Source: Actinomadura macrotermitis
GTDB taxonomy: Bacteria; Actinomycetota; Actinomycetes; Streptosporangiales; Streptosporangiaceae
Direction of reading: 5' to 3'
NCBI RefSeq assembly: GCF_009604375.1
Contig: NZ_WEGH01000003.1
Location: 992,001-1,056,000, forward strand
DNA: 64,000 nt
Positions within the stretch are counted from its first letter, which is position 1; the number at the start of each line of letters is the position of its first letter. The translations under genes were made by a program, and so were the position numbers. A model generated the notes under the pieces. That model saw only the letters and a list, made by a program, of their open reading frames with translations. It did no database searches and had not been told where the DNA came from. Of this stretch, positions 55,176 through 63,119 are shown piece by piece.

Positions 55176-56114
55176 ATGAGGATCGTGGCGCTGGCGGGCG
55201 GTATCGGTGGGGCTCGCTTCCTGCGTGGACTTCAGGCGGCCGAGCCCGCCGCCGAGATCACCGTGATCGGCAACACCGGGGACGACATCTCGCTGTTCGG
55301 GCTGCGGGTCTGCCCGGATCTGGACACCGTGATGTACACGCTCGGCGGGGGCATCAACGAGGAGCAGGGCTGGGGCCGCGAGGGCGAGGCGTTCACCGTC
55401 AAGGAGGAGCTCGCCGCCTATGGCGTCGGGCCGTCCTGGTTCGGGCTGGGCGACCGGGACTTCGCCACCCATATCGTGCGCACCCAGATGCTGGCGGCCG
55501 GTTATCCGCTGTCGGCGGTGACCGAGGCGCTCTGCGACCGGTGGAAGCCGGGCGTGCGGCTGATCCCGATGAGCGACGACCAGGTCGAGACGCACGTCGT
55601 CGTCGACGACCCCGGGCACGGGCGGCGCGCGATCCACTTCCAGGAGTGGTGGGTGCGGCTGCGCGCGTCGCTGCCCGCGGTGGCGATCACCCCGATCGGG
55701 GCGGACGAGGCCAAGCCGGCGCCGGGCGTGCTGGAGGCGGTCGAGGCGGCCGACGTGGTGCTGCTGCCGCCGTCCAACCCGGTGGTGAGCGTCGGGACGA
55801 TCCTGGCGGTGCCGGGCATCCGCGCGGCGGTGGCGGCCAAGACCGTGGTCGGGGTGTCGCCGATCATCGGCGGGGCGCCGGTGCGGGGCATGGCCGACGC
55901 GTGCCTGACGGCGATCGGCGTGGAGACCTCGGCGCAGGCCGTCGCCGAGCACTACGGCGCGGACCTGCTGGACGGCTGGCTGGTGGACGAGGCCGACGCG
56001 GGCGTGCGGGTGGAGGGCGTCGAGGTGCGGTCGCGGCCGCTGCTGATGAGCGACACCGACGCCACCGCCGCCATCGCCCGCGCCGCGCTGGACCTGGCCG
56101 GGGAGCTGTCGTGA
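55176..56114 (+). CDS. fbiA: 2-phospho-L-lactate/PEP transferase of F420 synthesis
   Basis: This 312-aa enzyme (CofD/FbiA) transfers the phospholactyl or phosphoenolpyruvyl group onto the deazaflavin Fo, forming F420-0. The start MRIVALAGGIGGARFLRGL is diagnostic, followed by TVIGNTGDDISLFGLRVCPDLDTVMYTL and LLPPSNPVVSVGTIL. It overlaps fbiB by 4 bases. FbiC, which makes Fo, is encoded 2.2 kb further on the opposite strand. Confidence 0.96.
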   Translation: MRIVALAGGIGGARFLRGLQAAEPAAEITVIGNTGDDISLFGLRVCPDLDTVMYTLGGGINEEQGWGREGEAFTVKEELAAYGVGPSWFGLGDRDFATHIVRTQMLAAGYPLSAVTEALCDRWKPGVRLIPMSDDQVETHVVVDDPGHGRRAIHFQEWWVRLRASLPAVAITPIGADEAKPAPGVLEAVEAADVVLLPPSNPVVSVGTILAVPGIRAAVAAKTVVGVSPIIGGAPVRGMADACLTAIGVETSAQAVAEHYGADLLDGWLVDEADAGVRVEGVEVRSRPLLMSDTDATAAIARAALDLAGELS

Positions 56115-57385
56115 ACCTTCAGGTCTTCGGGATCCCGGGGCTGCCCGAGGTGCGCGAGGGCGACGACATCGCCGCGCTCGTGCCGGGCGACATGCTGGAG
56201 GACGGCGACATCCTGGTCGTCACCTCCAAGATCGTCAGCAAGGCGGAGGGCCGGGTGCTGGTCGCCGCCGACCGGGAGAAGGCGATCGACGCCGAGACGG
56301 TCCGGGTCGTGGCGCGGCGCGGCGCGACGCGGATCGTGGAGACCCGGCAGGGCCTGGTGATGGCGGCGGCCGGGGTGGACGCCTCCAACACCGCGCCCGG
56401 CACCGTCCTGCTGCTGCCCGAGGACTCCGACGCGTCGGCGGCGCGCATCCGCGCCGGGCTGCGCGCGCGGACCGGGCTGAACGTCGCCGTGCTCGTGTCC
56501 GACACCTTCGGCCGGCCGTGGCGCAACGGGCTGACCGACGTGGCGATCGGCGCGGCCGGGCTGGACCCGCTGCACGACTTCCGGGGCCGCGCCGACGCGC
56601 ACGGCAACCGGCTCGAGGCGACGATCACGGCCGTCGCCGACGAGGTGGCGGCGGCGGGCGAGCTGGTCAAGGGCAAGCTGGACGGGGTGCCGGTCGCGGT
56701 CGTGCGGGGCCTGGCCGCCCTGGTCACCGAGGAGGACGGGCCGGGCGCGCGGGCGCTGGTCCGCTCCCCCGACGAGGACATGTTCCGCTACGGGCCGTCG
56801 GAGGTGCTGCAGGCGCGCCGCACCATCCGCGAGTTCACCGGGGCGCCGGTGGACCCGGCGGCGGTGCGCCGCTCGGTCGCCGCCGCGATCACCGCGCCGG
56901 CCCCGCACCACACCACGCCGTGGCGGTTCGTGCTCCTGGAGTCGGCGGAGTCGCGGGTGCGGCTGCTGGACGCGATGCGCGACGCGTGGGAGGCCGACCT
57001 GCGCCGGGACGGCTTCACCGAGGAGTCGATCGCCAAGCGGCTGCGCCGCGGCGACGTGCTGCGCCGCGCGCCGTACCTGATCGTGCCGTGCCTGGTCATG
57101 GACGGCTCGCACGACTACCCCGACGAGCGGCGGGCCCGCGCCGAGCGGGAGATGTTCGTCGTCGCGGCCGGCGCGGGCGTGGAGAACCTGCTGGTCGCGC
57201 TGGCGGTGGAGGGGCTCGGGTCGTGCTGGGTGTCCAGCACGATGTTCTGCCGCGACGTCGTCCGCGAGGTGCTGGAGCTGCCGGACGACTGGGACCCGAT
57301 GGGCGCGGTCGGCGTCGGCCACCCGGCGGCGCCGCCGCGCGAGCGGCCGCCGCGCCCGGCGGACGCCTTCATCGAGGTCCGCTAG
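56111..57385 (+). CDS. fbiB: F420:L-glutamate ligase fused to a nitroreductase-like domain
   Basis: This 424-aa bifunctional protein has an N-terminal CofE domain (residues about 1-245: LVVTSKIVSKAEGR, LVSDTFGRPWRNG) that adds glutamates to F420-0, and a C-terminal FMN-binding domain (about 255-424: RRTIREFTGAPVDP, HHTTPWRFVLLE, GLGSCWVSSTMF) that reduces the dehydro-F420 intermediate. This fusion is typical of actinobacteria. The GTG at 56111 overlaps the fbiA stop. Its 3' end overlaps the convergent gene by 4 bases. Confidence 0.95.
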   Translation: MNLQVFGIPGLPEVREGDDIAALVPGDMLEDGDILVVTSKIVSKAEGRVLVAADREKAIDAETVRVVARRGATRIVETRQGLVMAAAGVDASNTAPGTVLLLPEDSDASAARIRAGLRARTGLNVAVLVSDTFGRPWRNGLTDVAIGAAGLDPLHDFRGRADAHGNRLEATITAVADEVAAAGELVKGKLDGVPVAVVRGLAALVTEEDGPGARALVRSPDEDMFRYGPSEVLQARRTIREFTGAPVDPAAVRRSVAAAITAPAPHHTTPWRFVLLESAESRVRLLDAMRDAWEADLRRDGFTEESIAKRLRRGDVLRRAPYLIVPCLVMDGSHDYPDERRARAEREMFVVAAGAGVENLLVALAVEGLGSCWVSSTMFCRDVVREVLELPDDWDPMGAVGVGHPAAPPRERPPRPADAFIEVR

Positions 57386-58326
57386 CCCCAGGCCTTCAGC
57401 GCCTGCCTGATCTCCTTGAGCTCGGGCGGGCGCAGCGCGCGCGGCGGCCGCTCGGTCAGCCCGAACCGCTGCGCGTACTCGGGGGCGAACGTGCCCTGGA
57501 CGGTGCGGAACCCGGCGCGCTGCAGGATGTCGCGGGCCGAGCGGGTGCCGAGCGCGGTCAGGAACGCCTGGGCGGCGTCGCGGCGGCCCGGGTCGGCCGT
57601 GGTGACCGCGAAGGGGTGGTCCAACAGCAGCGTGCCCTCGCGCGGGACGAGCGCGGCCGCCGGGTTCGGGCGGTGCGTGTCGTTGTAGGCGACGACGGCC
57701 TGCTCGGTGGTGACGACGATGGGGTCGGCGGAGCGTTCCACGGCGGTGAGGCCGGCGAGCGCGGGCCCCTTGCGCAGGTCCTTGACCAGATCGTCGTCGG
57801 CGGAGTCGATCTGGCCGAGGGCGATCAGCGCGACGGTGCCGCTCATGCCGTCCGCCCGGCGGCTGTGGCCGGTGTCGCGCAGCGCCTGCCAGCTCTGCTC
57901 CCCGGGGTCGGCGGCGCGGGGCGCGGCCAGCACCACCGGGGACGCGGCGATGGACGGCGCCCTGTCCGGCACCGAGCGGACGCCCCGGTCGCGGGCGACG
58001 CCGAGCCAGAGCGCCGACTCGGGCACCCACGCGTCGCCGATCTCGCGCCGCGCGGCGTCACGGACGTAGTCGGCGGGCGCGACGGGCGTCACCGCGGCCT
58101 GCACGCAGCGTCCCCGGACGCGGTGCTTCTCCACGGTGAAGTTCGCGGCGGCCTCGCGCAGCGCCGGCGCGATCTCGGGCTGGGCGGCCACGGTGATCCG
58201 CAGCGTGGCGCCGCAGGAGCCGTCGAAGGCGCCGAGCGCCCACGCGCCGCCGCCCGCCGTCAGGACCGCGAGGACTGCGGCGCCGACCCACATCACGGGC
58301 CGGCGCCCGACCGCTTTTTGCTCCAC
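57382..58326 (-). CDS. Extracellular solute-binding-like membrane-anchored protein
   Basis: This 314-aa protein has an N-terminal membrane anchor (VMWVGAAVLAVLTAGGGAWALG, about 11-33) and a periplasmic-binding-protein-like domain (LRITVAAQPEIAPALREAAANF, WVPESALWLG, YNDTHRPNP). It resembles the substrate-binding half of proteins that usually carry a von Willebrand domain, but no such domain follows. The ligand is unknown. It sits between fbiB and fbiC and is read with fbiC's strand, though it is downstream of fbiC by 26 bases. Confidence 0.75.
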   Translation of the reverse strand: MEQKAVGRRPVMWVGAAVLAVLTAGGGAWALGAFDGSCGATLRITVAAQPEIAPALREAAANFTVEKHRVRGRCVQAAVTPVAPADYVRDAARREIGDAWVPESALWLGVARDRGVRSVPDRAPSIAASPVVLAAPRAADPGEQSWQALRDTGHSRRADGMSGTVALIALGQIDSADDDLVKDLRKGPALAGLTAVERSADPIVVTTEQAVVAYNDTHRPNPAAALVPREGTLLLDHPFAVTTADPGRRDAAQAFLTALGTRSARDILQRAGFRTVQGTFAPEYAQRFGLTERPPRALRPPELKEIRQALKAWG

Positions 58327-58352
58327 GCGTTAGTAATACCGGGATTGCGGCG

Positions 58353-60902
58353 TCAACGGGTGACCAGCGGCAGGTTCCCGAAATGCCCGATGCCGTCGGT
58401 GCGGCGGGCGGCCTCGATCCGCTCGGCCGGGACCTGCCCGTAGAGGGTCGTGCGCTGGCGGGACGGCCGCCCGGCCGCCGCCGCGATGGCCTCCAGCCCG
58501 CTGATCGCCTTGAACGAGCCGTTCTCCGACCCGGCCATCCGGCTGATGGTCTCCTCCATCAGCGTGCCGCCGAGGTCGTTGACACCGCCCTGCAGCACCC
58601 GCGTGCACAGCTCGTCGCCGAGCTTCACCCAGGACGTCTGGATGTTGTCGATCGCGCCGTGCAGCATGATCCGGGCGAGCGCGTGCACCGCGACGTTCTC
58701 GCGCGCGGTCGGCCCCGGGCGGGCCAGCCCGGCCAGGTAGATCGGCGAGTTGTGGTGCACGAACGGCAGCAGCACGAACTCGCTGAACCCGCCGGTGCGC
58801 TCCTGGATCGAGCGGAGCAGCCGCAGGTGCCCGACCCAGTGCGCCGGGGTGTCGACGTGCCCGTACATCATCGTGGACGTCGTCGGGATGCCGAGCTCGT
58901 GCGCGGTGGTGACGACCTCCACCCACTGGTCGGTGGGCAGCTTGCCCTTGGTCAGCACCCAGCGGACCTCGTCGTCGAGGATCTCGGCGGCGGTGCCCGG
59001 CAGCGAGTCGACGCCCGCCTCCTTGGCGGCGGTCAGCCACTCCCGGATGGACAGGTCGGTGCGGCTCGCGCCGTTGACGACCTCCATCGGGCTGTAGGAG
59101 TGCAGGTGGATCTCCGGCGCGCGGCGCTTCACCTCGCGGGCGAGGTCGAAGTAGGCGGTGCCGGGCAGGTCGGGGTGGATGCCGCCCTGCATGCAGATCT
59201 CGGTGGCGCCCGCCGCCCACGCCTCGTCCACCCGGTCGCCGACCTGCTGCAGGGACAGGGTGTAGGCGTCGGCGTCGGTGCGGCGCTGGGCGAACGCGCA
59301 GAACCGGCAGCCGGTGTAGCAGACGTTGGTGAAGTTGATGTTGCGGGTGACGACGTAGGTGACCTCGTCGCCGACCACGTCGCGACGCAGGTCGTCGGCC
59401 AGTTTCGTCAGCGCGGCGAGCTCGGGGCCGTCGGCGTGCAGCAGGGCGAGGGCCTGGTCGTCGGTCAGGCCGGCCGGGTCGCGTTCGGCGGCGGCGAGCG
59501 CGTCCTTGACCGAGGAGTCGAACCGCTGCGGCGCCGACATGCGGTCCTTCAGGGCGTCCCAGTCGCCGTAGACCTCGTCGAAGTCGTCGCGGCGGTCGGT
59601 GGTGCGGCCGGTGGTGTCGATCTCCACGTGCAGGTCGGTGCGGCCGGACGCGGTGAACCCTCCGTCGGGCTCCTGCCAGGGGCGGCCCTCCAGGACGGCG
59701 TCCTCGCGGGCGAGGCCGGTCGCGGGGTCGGCGAGCGCGGCGACGTGCGCGGCCAGGCGCGGGTCCAGCCACGGCTCGCCGCGCCGGACGTACTCGGGGT
59801 AGATCGTCAGGCGCTCGCGCAGCGTGAACCCGGCCTCGGCGGTGCGCGCGGCCAGCTCGTCGATCTGCGGCCAGGGCCGCTCGGGGTTGACGTGGTCGGG
59901 CGTCAGCGGCGACACCCCGCCCCAGTCGTCGATGCCGGCCCGCAGCATCAGCGCGTACTCGCGGTCCACCAGGTTCGGCGGCGCCTGGATGCGGGCCTTC
60001 GGGCCGAGGACGAGCCGCGCCACCGCGATCGTGGCGGCCAGCTCCTCCAGCTCGGCGTCCGGGGTGGCCATCATCTTGGTGTCGGGCTTGGCGCGGAAGT
60101 TCTGCACGATCACTTCCTGGATCGCGCCGTACTCGCGCATCGTCCGGCGGATCGCGAACAGCGCGTCGGCGCGCTCGGCGACGGTCTCGCCGATGCCGAT
60201 CAGGATGCCGGTGGTGAAGGGGACGTTGACGCGCCCGGCGTCCTCCAGCACCCGCAGCCGCACCGCCGGGTCCTTGTCGGGCGAGCCGAAGTGCGGGCCG
60301 CCCTTCTCGGTGAACAGCCGCGTCGCGGTCGTCTCCAGCATCATGCCCATCGACGGCGCGACCGGCTTCAGGCGCTGGAAGTCGCGCCAGGTCAGCACGC
60401 CGGGGTTCAGGTGCGGCAGCAGGCCGGTCTCCTCCAGCACCCGGATCGCCATCGCGCGCACGTAGGAGAGGGTGTCGTCGTAGCCGTGCGCGTCCAGCCA
60501 TTCGCGGGCGGGCTTCCACCGGTCCTCGGGGCGGTCGCCGAGGGTGAACAGCGCCTCCTTGCACCCCAGCGCGGCGCCCTGCCGGGCGATCTCCAGCACC
60601 TCGTCGGGGCTGAGGTAGGGCGACTCCAGCCGGTGCGGCACGGTGGCGAAGGTGCAGTAGCCACAGCGGTCGCGGCAGAGCCGGGTCAGCGGGATGAAGA
60701 CCTTGCGGCTGTAGGTGACGACGCCGGGCCGGCCGGCCGCCTCCAGGCCCGCGTCGCGGGTCCGGGCGGCGTGGGCCAGCAGGTCGTCCAGCTGCGCACC
60801 GCGCGCGTGCAGCAGCACGGTGGCCTCGTCCTGGTCGAGTGTCTTGCCGTCACGAGCACGGGCCAGGGCCCGCCGCAGGGCGTTCTCCGTCACACCTGTC
60901 AT
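58353..60902 (-). CDS. fbiC: Fo synthase, F420 deazaflavin precursor
   Basis: This 849-aa protein fuses the CofG and CofH radical-SAM enzymes that make 7,8-didemethyl-8-hydroxy-5-deazariboflavin from tyrosine and a flavin intermediate. Two radical-SAM clusters are visible: CRDRCGYC near residue 77 and CYTGCRFC near residue 528. The full-length two-domain form is normal for actinobacteria. ATG 60902 is favoured over GTG 60911. With fbiA and fbiB it gives three of the F420 biosynthetic genes. Confidence 0.96.
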   Translation of the reverse strand: MTGVTENALRRALARARDGKTLDQDEATVLLHARGAQLDDLLAHAARTRDAGLEAAGRPGVVTYSRKVFIPLTRLCRDRCGYCTFATVPHRLESPYLSPDEVLEIARQGAALGCKEALFTLGDRPEDRWKPAREWLDAHGYDDTLSYVRAMAIRVLEETGLLPHLNPGVLTWRDFQRLKPVAPSMGMMLETTATRLFTEKGGPHFGSPDKDPAVRLRVLEDAGRVNVPFTTGILIGIGETVAERADALFAIRRTMREYGAIQEVIVQNFRAKPDTKMMATPDAELEELAATIAVARLVLGPKARIQAPPNLVDREYALMLRAGIDDWGGVSPLTPDHVNPERPWPQIDELAARTAEAGFTLRERLTIYPEYVRRGEPWLDPRLAAHVAALADPATGLAREDAVLEGRPWQEPDGGFTASGRTDLHVEIDTTGRTTDRRDDFDEVYGDWDALKDRMSAPQRFDSSVKDALAAAERDPAGLTDDQALALLHADGPELAALTKLADDLRRDVVGDEVTYVVTRNINFTNVCYTGCRFCAFAQRRTDADAYTLSLQQVGDRVDEAWAAGATEICMQGGIHPDLPGTAYFDLAREVKRRAPEIHLHSYSPMEVVNGASRTDLSIREWLTAAKEAGVDSLPGTAAEILDDEVRWVLTKGKLPTDQWVEVVTTAHELGIPTTSTMMYGHVDTPAHWVGHLRLLRSIQERTGGFSEFVLLPFVHHNSPIYLAGLARPGPTARENVAVHALARIMLHGAIDNIQTSWVKLGDELCTRVLQGGVNDLGGTLMEETISRMAGSENGSFKAISGLEAIAAAAGRPSRQRTTLYGQVPAERIEAARRTDGIGHFGNLPLVTR

Positions 60903-60983
60903 GCCCGGCACTCTATGCCAATCGTCATATTCGCGGGACGGGCGGGGACCCGTTCACGGTGATCAGCGGTCCCCCGCGGTGAT

Positions 60984-61916
60984 CTATTCCCGCAGCAGCG
61001 ACGGTCGATTCGCGACCAGCTCGGCGGCGGCGCGGCGGATCTCCTCCTGCACCGCGCACACCGCCGGGCGCGGCTCCCCGCCGGCCCGCCACCACATCAC
61101 CATCCGGCGGCGCATCCCGCCCTCCAGCTCGCGCACCGCGACGCCCGGCTGCTCCTCGGCCAGCGACAGGTCCGGGACGAACGCGGCGGCGCCGCGCTGC
61201 ACCATCGCGAAGATGACCAGCAGGTCGTTGCTGCGGTAGCGCACCCGCGGCCGGAACCCGCCGAGCTCCAGGCAGGTGTGCTCCAGCAGGTTGGCGTGGT
61301 TGGTGCCGAGATGACCGGTGGCCCAGGTGGCGCCCGCGAGGTCGGCCATCCGGACCCGGCCCGGCCCCGCGGCGAGCGGGTGCGCGGCGGGCAGCAGGAT
61401 CCGCATCGGCTCGTCGAACAGCGCCTCGGACGCCAGCTCGGGACGGGGCGGGGCGCCGAGGTGGGAGTACTCCCCCGACAGCACCAGGTCGACCTCCTGC
61501 AGTACCAGGGCCTGCAGGATGCGCACGTACTCGTCGTCGAGCACGTCCACGACCAGGTCGGGGTAGGCGCCGGCGAGCCGCGGCAGCGCGGGCGCTAGCA
61601 GGTGCAGGATCGCGGTCTGGAACCCCACGACGCGGACGGTGCCGGTGACCCGGCCGCTCGCGGCCAAGGCGTGCTCCTCGGCGCGCCGCGCCGCCTCCAG
61701 CAGCGACTCGGCGTGCTCGGCCAGCACCTCGCCCGCCTCGGTCAGCCGCAGCCGCCGGCCCGCCCGCTCGACCACCGGCACGCCGACGTCCCGCTGGAGC
61801 TGCGCGAGCTGCTGGGAGACCGCCGAGGGGCTGTAGCCGAGGGCGTCCGCGACCGCGCCCGCCGTGCCCCGCCGCCGCAATTCCAGCAGAACGCGCAAAC
61901 GCACCAGATCCAACAT
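60984..61916 (-). CDS. LysR-family transcriptional regulator
   Basis: This 310-aa regulator has the LysR winged helix at the N-terminus (MLDLVRLRVLLELRRRGTAGAVADALGYSPSAVSQQLAQLQ) and a LysR substrate-binding domain (RVVGFQTAILHLLAPALPRLAGAYPDL). It is unusual in starting directly with MLDLVRL. It diverges from a small membrane protein gene across 148 bases, where its operator should lie. The earlier frame start to 62138 is rejected. Confidence 0.9.
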   Translation of the reverse strand: MLDLVRLRVLLELRRRGTAGAVADALGYSPSAVSQQLAQLQRDVGVPVVERAGRRLRLTEAGEVLAEHAESLLEAARRAEEHALAASGRVTGTVRVVGFQTAILHLLAPALPRLAGAYPDLVVDVLDDEYVRILQALVLQEVDLVLSGEYSHLGAPPRPELASEALFDEPMRILLPAAHPLAAGPGRVRMADLAGATWATGHLGTNHANLLEHTCLELGGFRPRVRYRSNDLLVIFAMVQRGAAAFVPDLSLAEEQPGVAVRELEGGMRRRMVMWWRAGGEPRPAVCAVQEEIRRAAAELVANRPSLLRE

Positions 61917-62064
61917 AGTGAAGCGATTCTTACACGAACACTGCAGCAAAGGTCGCTGGACCTGAAGGATCCCGCGCTTCACACTGGAGGTACGAACCCG
62001 CGGGAACGTCCCGGGCCCCGGCCAGGGCCCACACGTGACAACCGGCACGAAAGGACGCGTTCCC

Positions 62065-62292
62065 ATGTACGCACTGCTCGCCCTCGCCCTCATCACCGCC
62101 GCCGCCGGCCTGCTCGCCGCCCTGTTCGGCGCCGACACCCGCGACGGCCTGGACTGGGCCCCGAACTCCTTCTGGCAGCGCAGAACCCGCGCCCGCCGGG
62201 CCGATCAGATCAGAAAGAGCGGTAGTCCCGCACCGGCATCCGCGGACCGCGCCGCGGCGGAGCGCCGCCGGACCCTCCAAGCAGCCGGGTGA
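62065..62292 (+). CDS. Small membrane protein (75 aa), divergent from LysR
   Basis: The N-terminus has one hydrophobic segment (MYALLALALITAAAGLLAALFGA), then a WxxNSFWQRR stretch and a basic tail. GAAAGGA lies 11 bases before ATG 62065. The protein is not assignable to a family. Its last 83 bases overlap the end of the convergent AlkA-like gene, an unusually long antisense overlap. It is a plausible target of the LysR. Confidence 0.6.
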   Translation: MYALLALALITAAAGLLAALFGADTRDGLDWAPNSFWQRRTRARRADQIRKSGSPAPASADRAAAERRRTLQAAG

Positions 62293-63112
62293 CCCGGTGG
62301 CGGTGCCCGGCGAACGGCGCCAGCAGCTCCAGCATCGCGGCGTCGTCGACCTTGCGGCCCACCAGCGCCCAGCCGACCTGGCCGGACAGGTGGTAGTCGC
62401 CCACCGAGACGGCGTCGGGATCGCCGGCCGCGCGCTGGCGGATCTCGGCCGCCGTCCAGACCCCGATGCCCGGCAGCGTGCGCAGCCGGGCCTCGGCCGT
62501 GTCCCGCTCCAGGCTCGCCGCGACCCGCGCCGCCCCGATGATCGTCCGGGCGCGGACGGCCTCGGCGCCCGCGCGGTGCCACTCCCACGACGGGATGCGC
62601 GCCCAGACCTCCGGCGGCGGCGGGACCCGCAGGTCGGGGGCGCCCGGCGCGGACGCGCCGAAGCGGCGGACCAGGTACCGCCAGGCGCGCCACGCCTCGG
62701 TCGTGGTGACCTTCTGCTCCAGCACGGCCGGGACCAGGGCCTCGAAGACGCGGCCCGTCCGGCCGATCCGCAACCCCGGGCTCGCCCGCACCAGCCGGGT
62801 CAGCAGCGGATGCCCGGCGGGGTCGAACTCCTCGGCCGGGTCGGCCGCGCCGAGCAGGTCGGGGACGCCCTCCAGCAGCCAGGCCCCACCCGGCCCCCAC
62901 GCCATGGCGTGGACGACGCCGCCGGACAGGGCGAGCCGCAGCGTGCCGGGGCCGTCGGGCGTGAACGAGGCGCGCCGGACGGCCCCGTCGGGGTCCACCG
63001 TGAAGGCCGGATCGCCCACCCCGCGCTGGTGCGGTGACAGGACCCGGTGCAGGTCCAGCGGCCAGGGCGGACGCCACTCCCGCCGGAGCGCGTCCGCCAC
63101 CTGAACCGTCAT
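62210..63112 (-). CDS. DNA-3-methyladenine glycosylase, AlkA-like HhH-GPD
   Basis: This 300-aa protein has a helix-hairpin-helix glycosylase fold with the signature LPGIGVWTAAEIRQRAAGDPDAVSVGDYHL and a catalytic Asp in that segment (aspartate after SVG). It repairs alkylated bases by cutting the glycosidic bond. The N-terminal 110 residues are a beta-rich AlkA-N-like domain. ATG 63112 lies 8 bases after the stop of the upstream pyrophosphorylase gene, so the two may be co-transcribed. It overlaps the convergent small gene by 83 bases. Confidence 0.87.
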   Translation of the reverse strand: MTVQVADALRREWRPPWPLDLHRVLSPHQRGVGDPAFTVDPDGAVRRASFTPDGPGTLRLALSGGVVHAMAWGPGGAWLLEGVPDLLGAADPAEEFDPAGHPLLTRLVRASPGLRIGRTGRVFEALVPAVLEQKVTTTEAWRAWRYLVRRFGASAPGAPDLRVPPPPEVWARIPSWEWHRAGAEAVRARTIIGAARVAASLERDTAEARLRTLPGIGVWTAAEIRQRAAGDPDAVSVGDYHLSGQVGWALVGRKVDDAAMLELLAPFAGHRHRVTRLLGGSGGAPPRRGPRMPVRDYRSF

Positions 63113-63119
63113 GGGCTCG

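Noticed and set aside
61918..61982. Inverted repeat GTGAAGCG/CGCTTCAC near the LysR start as its operator
   Set aside because: The arms are 49 bases apart and short; LysR sites are usually T-N11-A type and I could not single one out.
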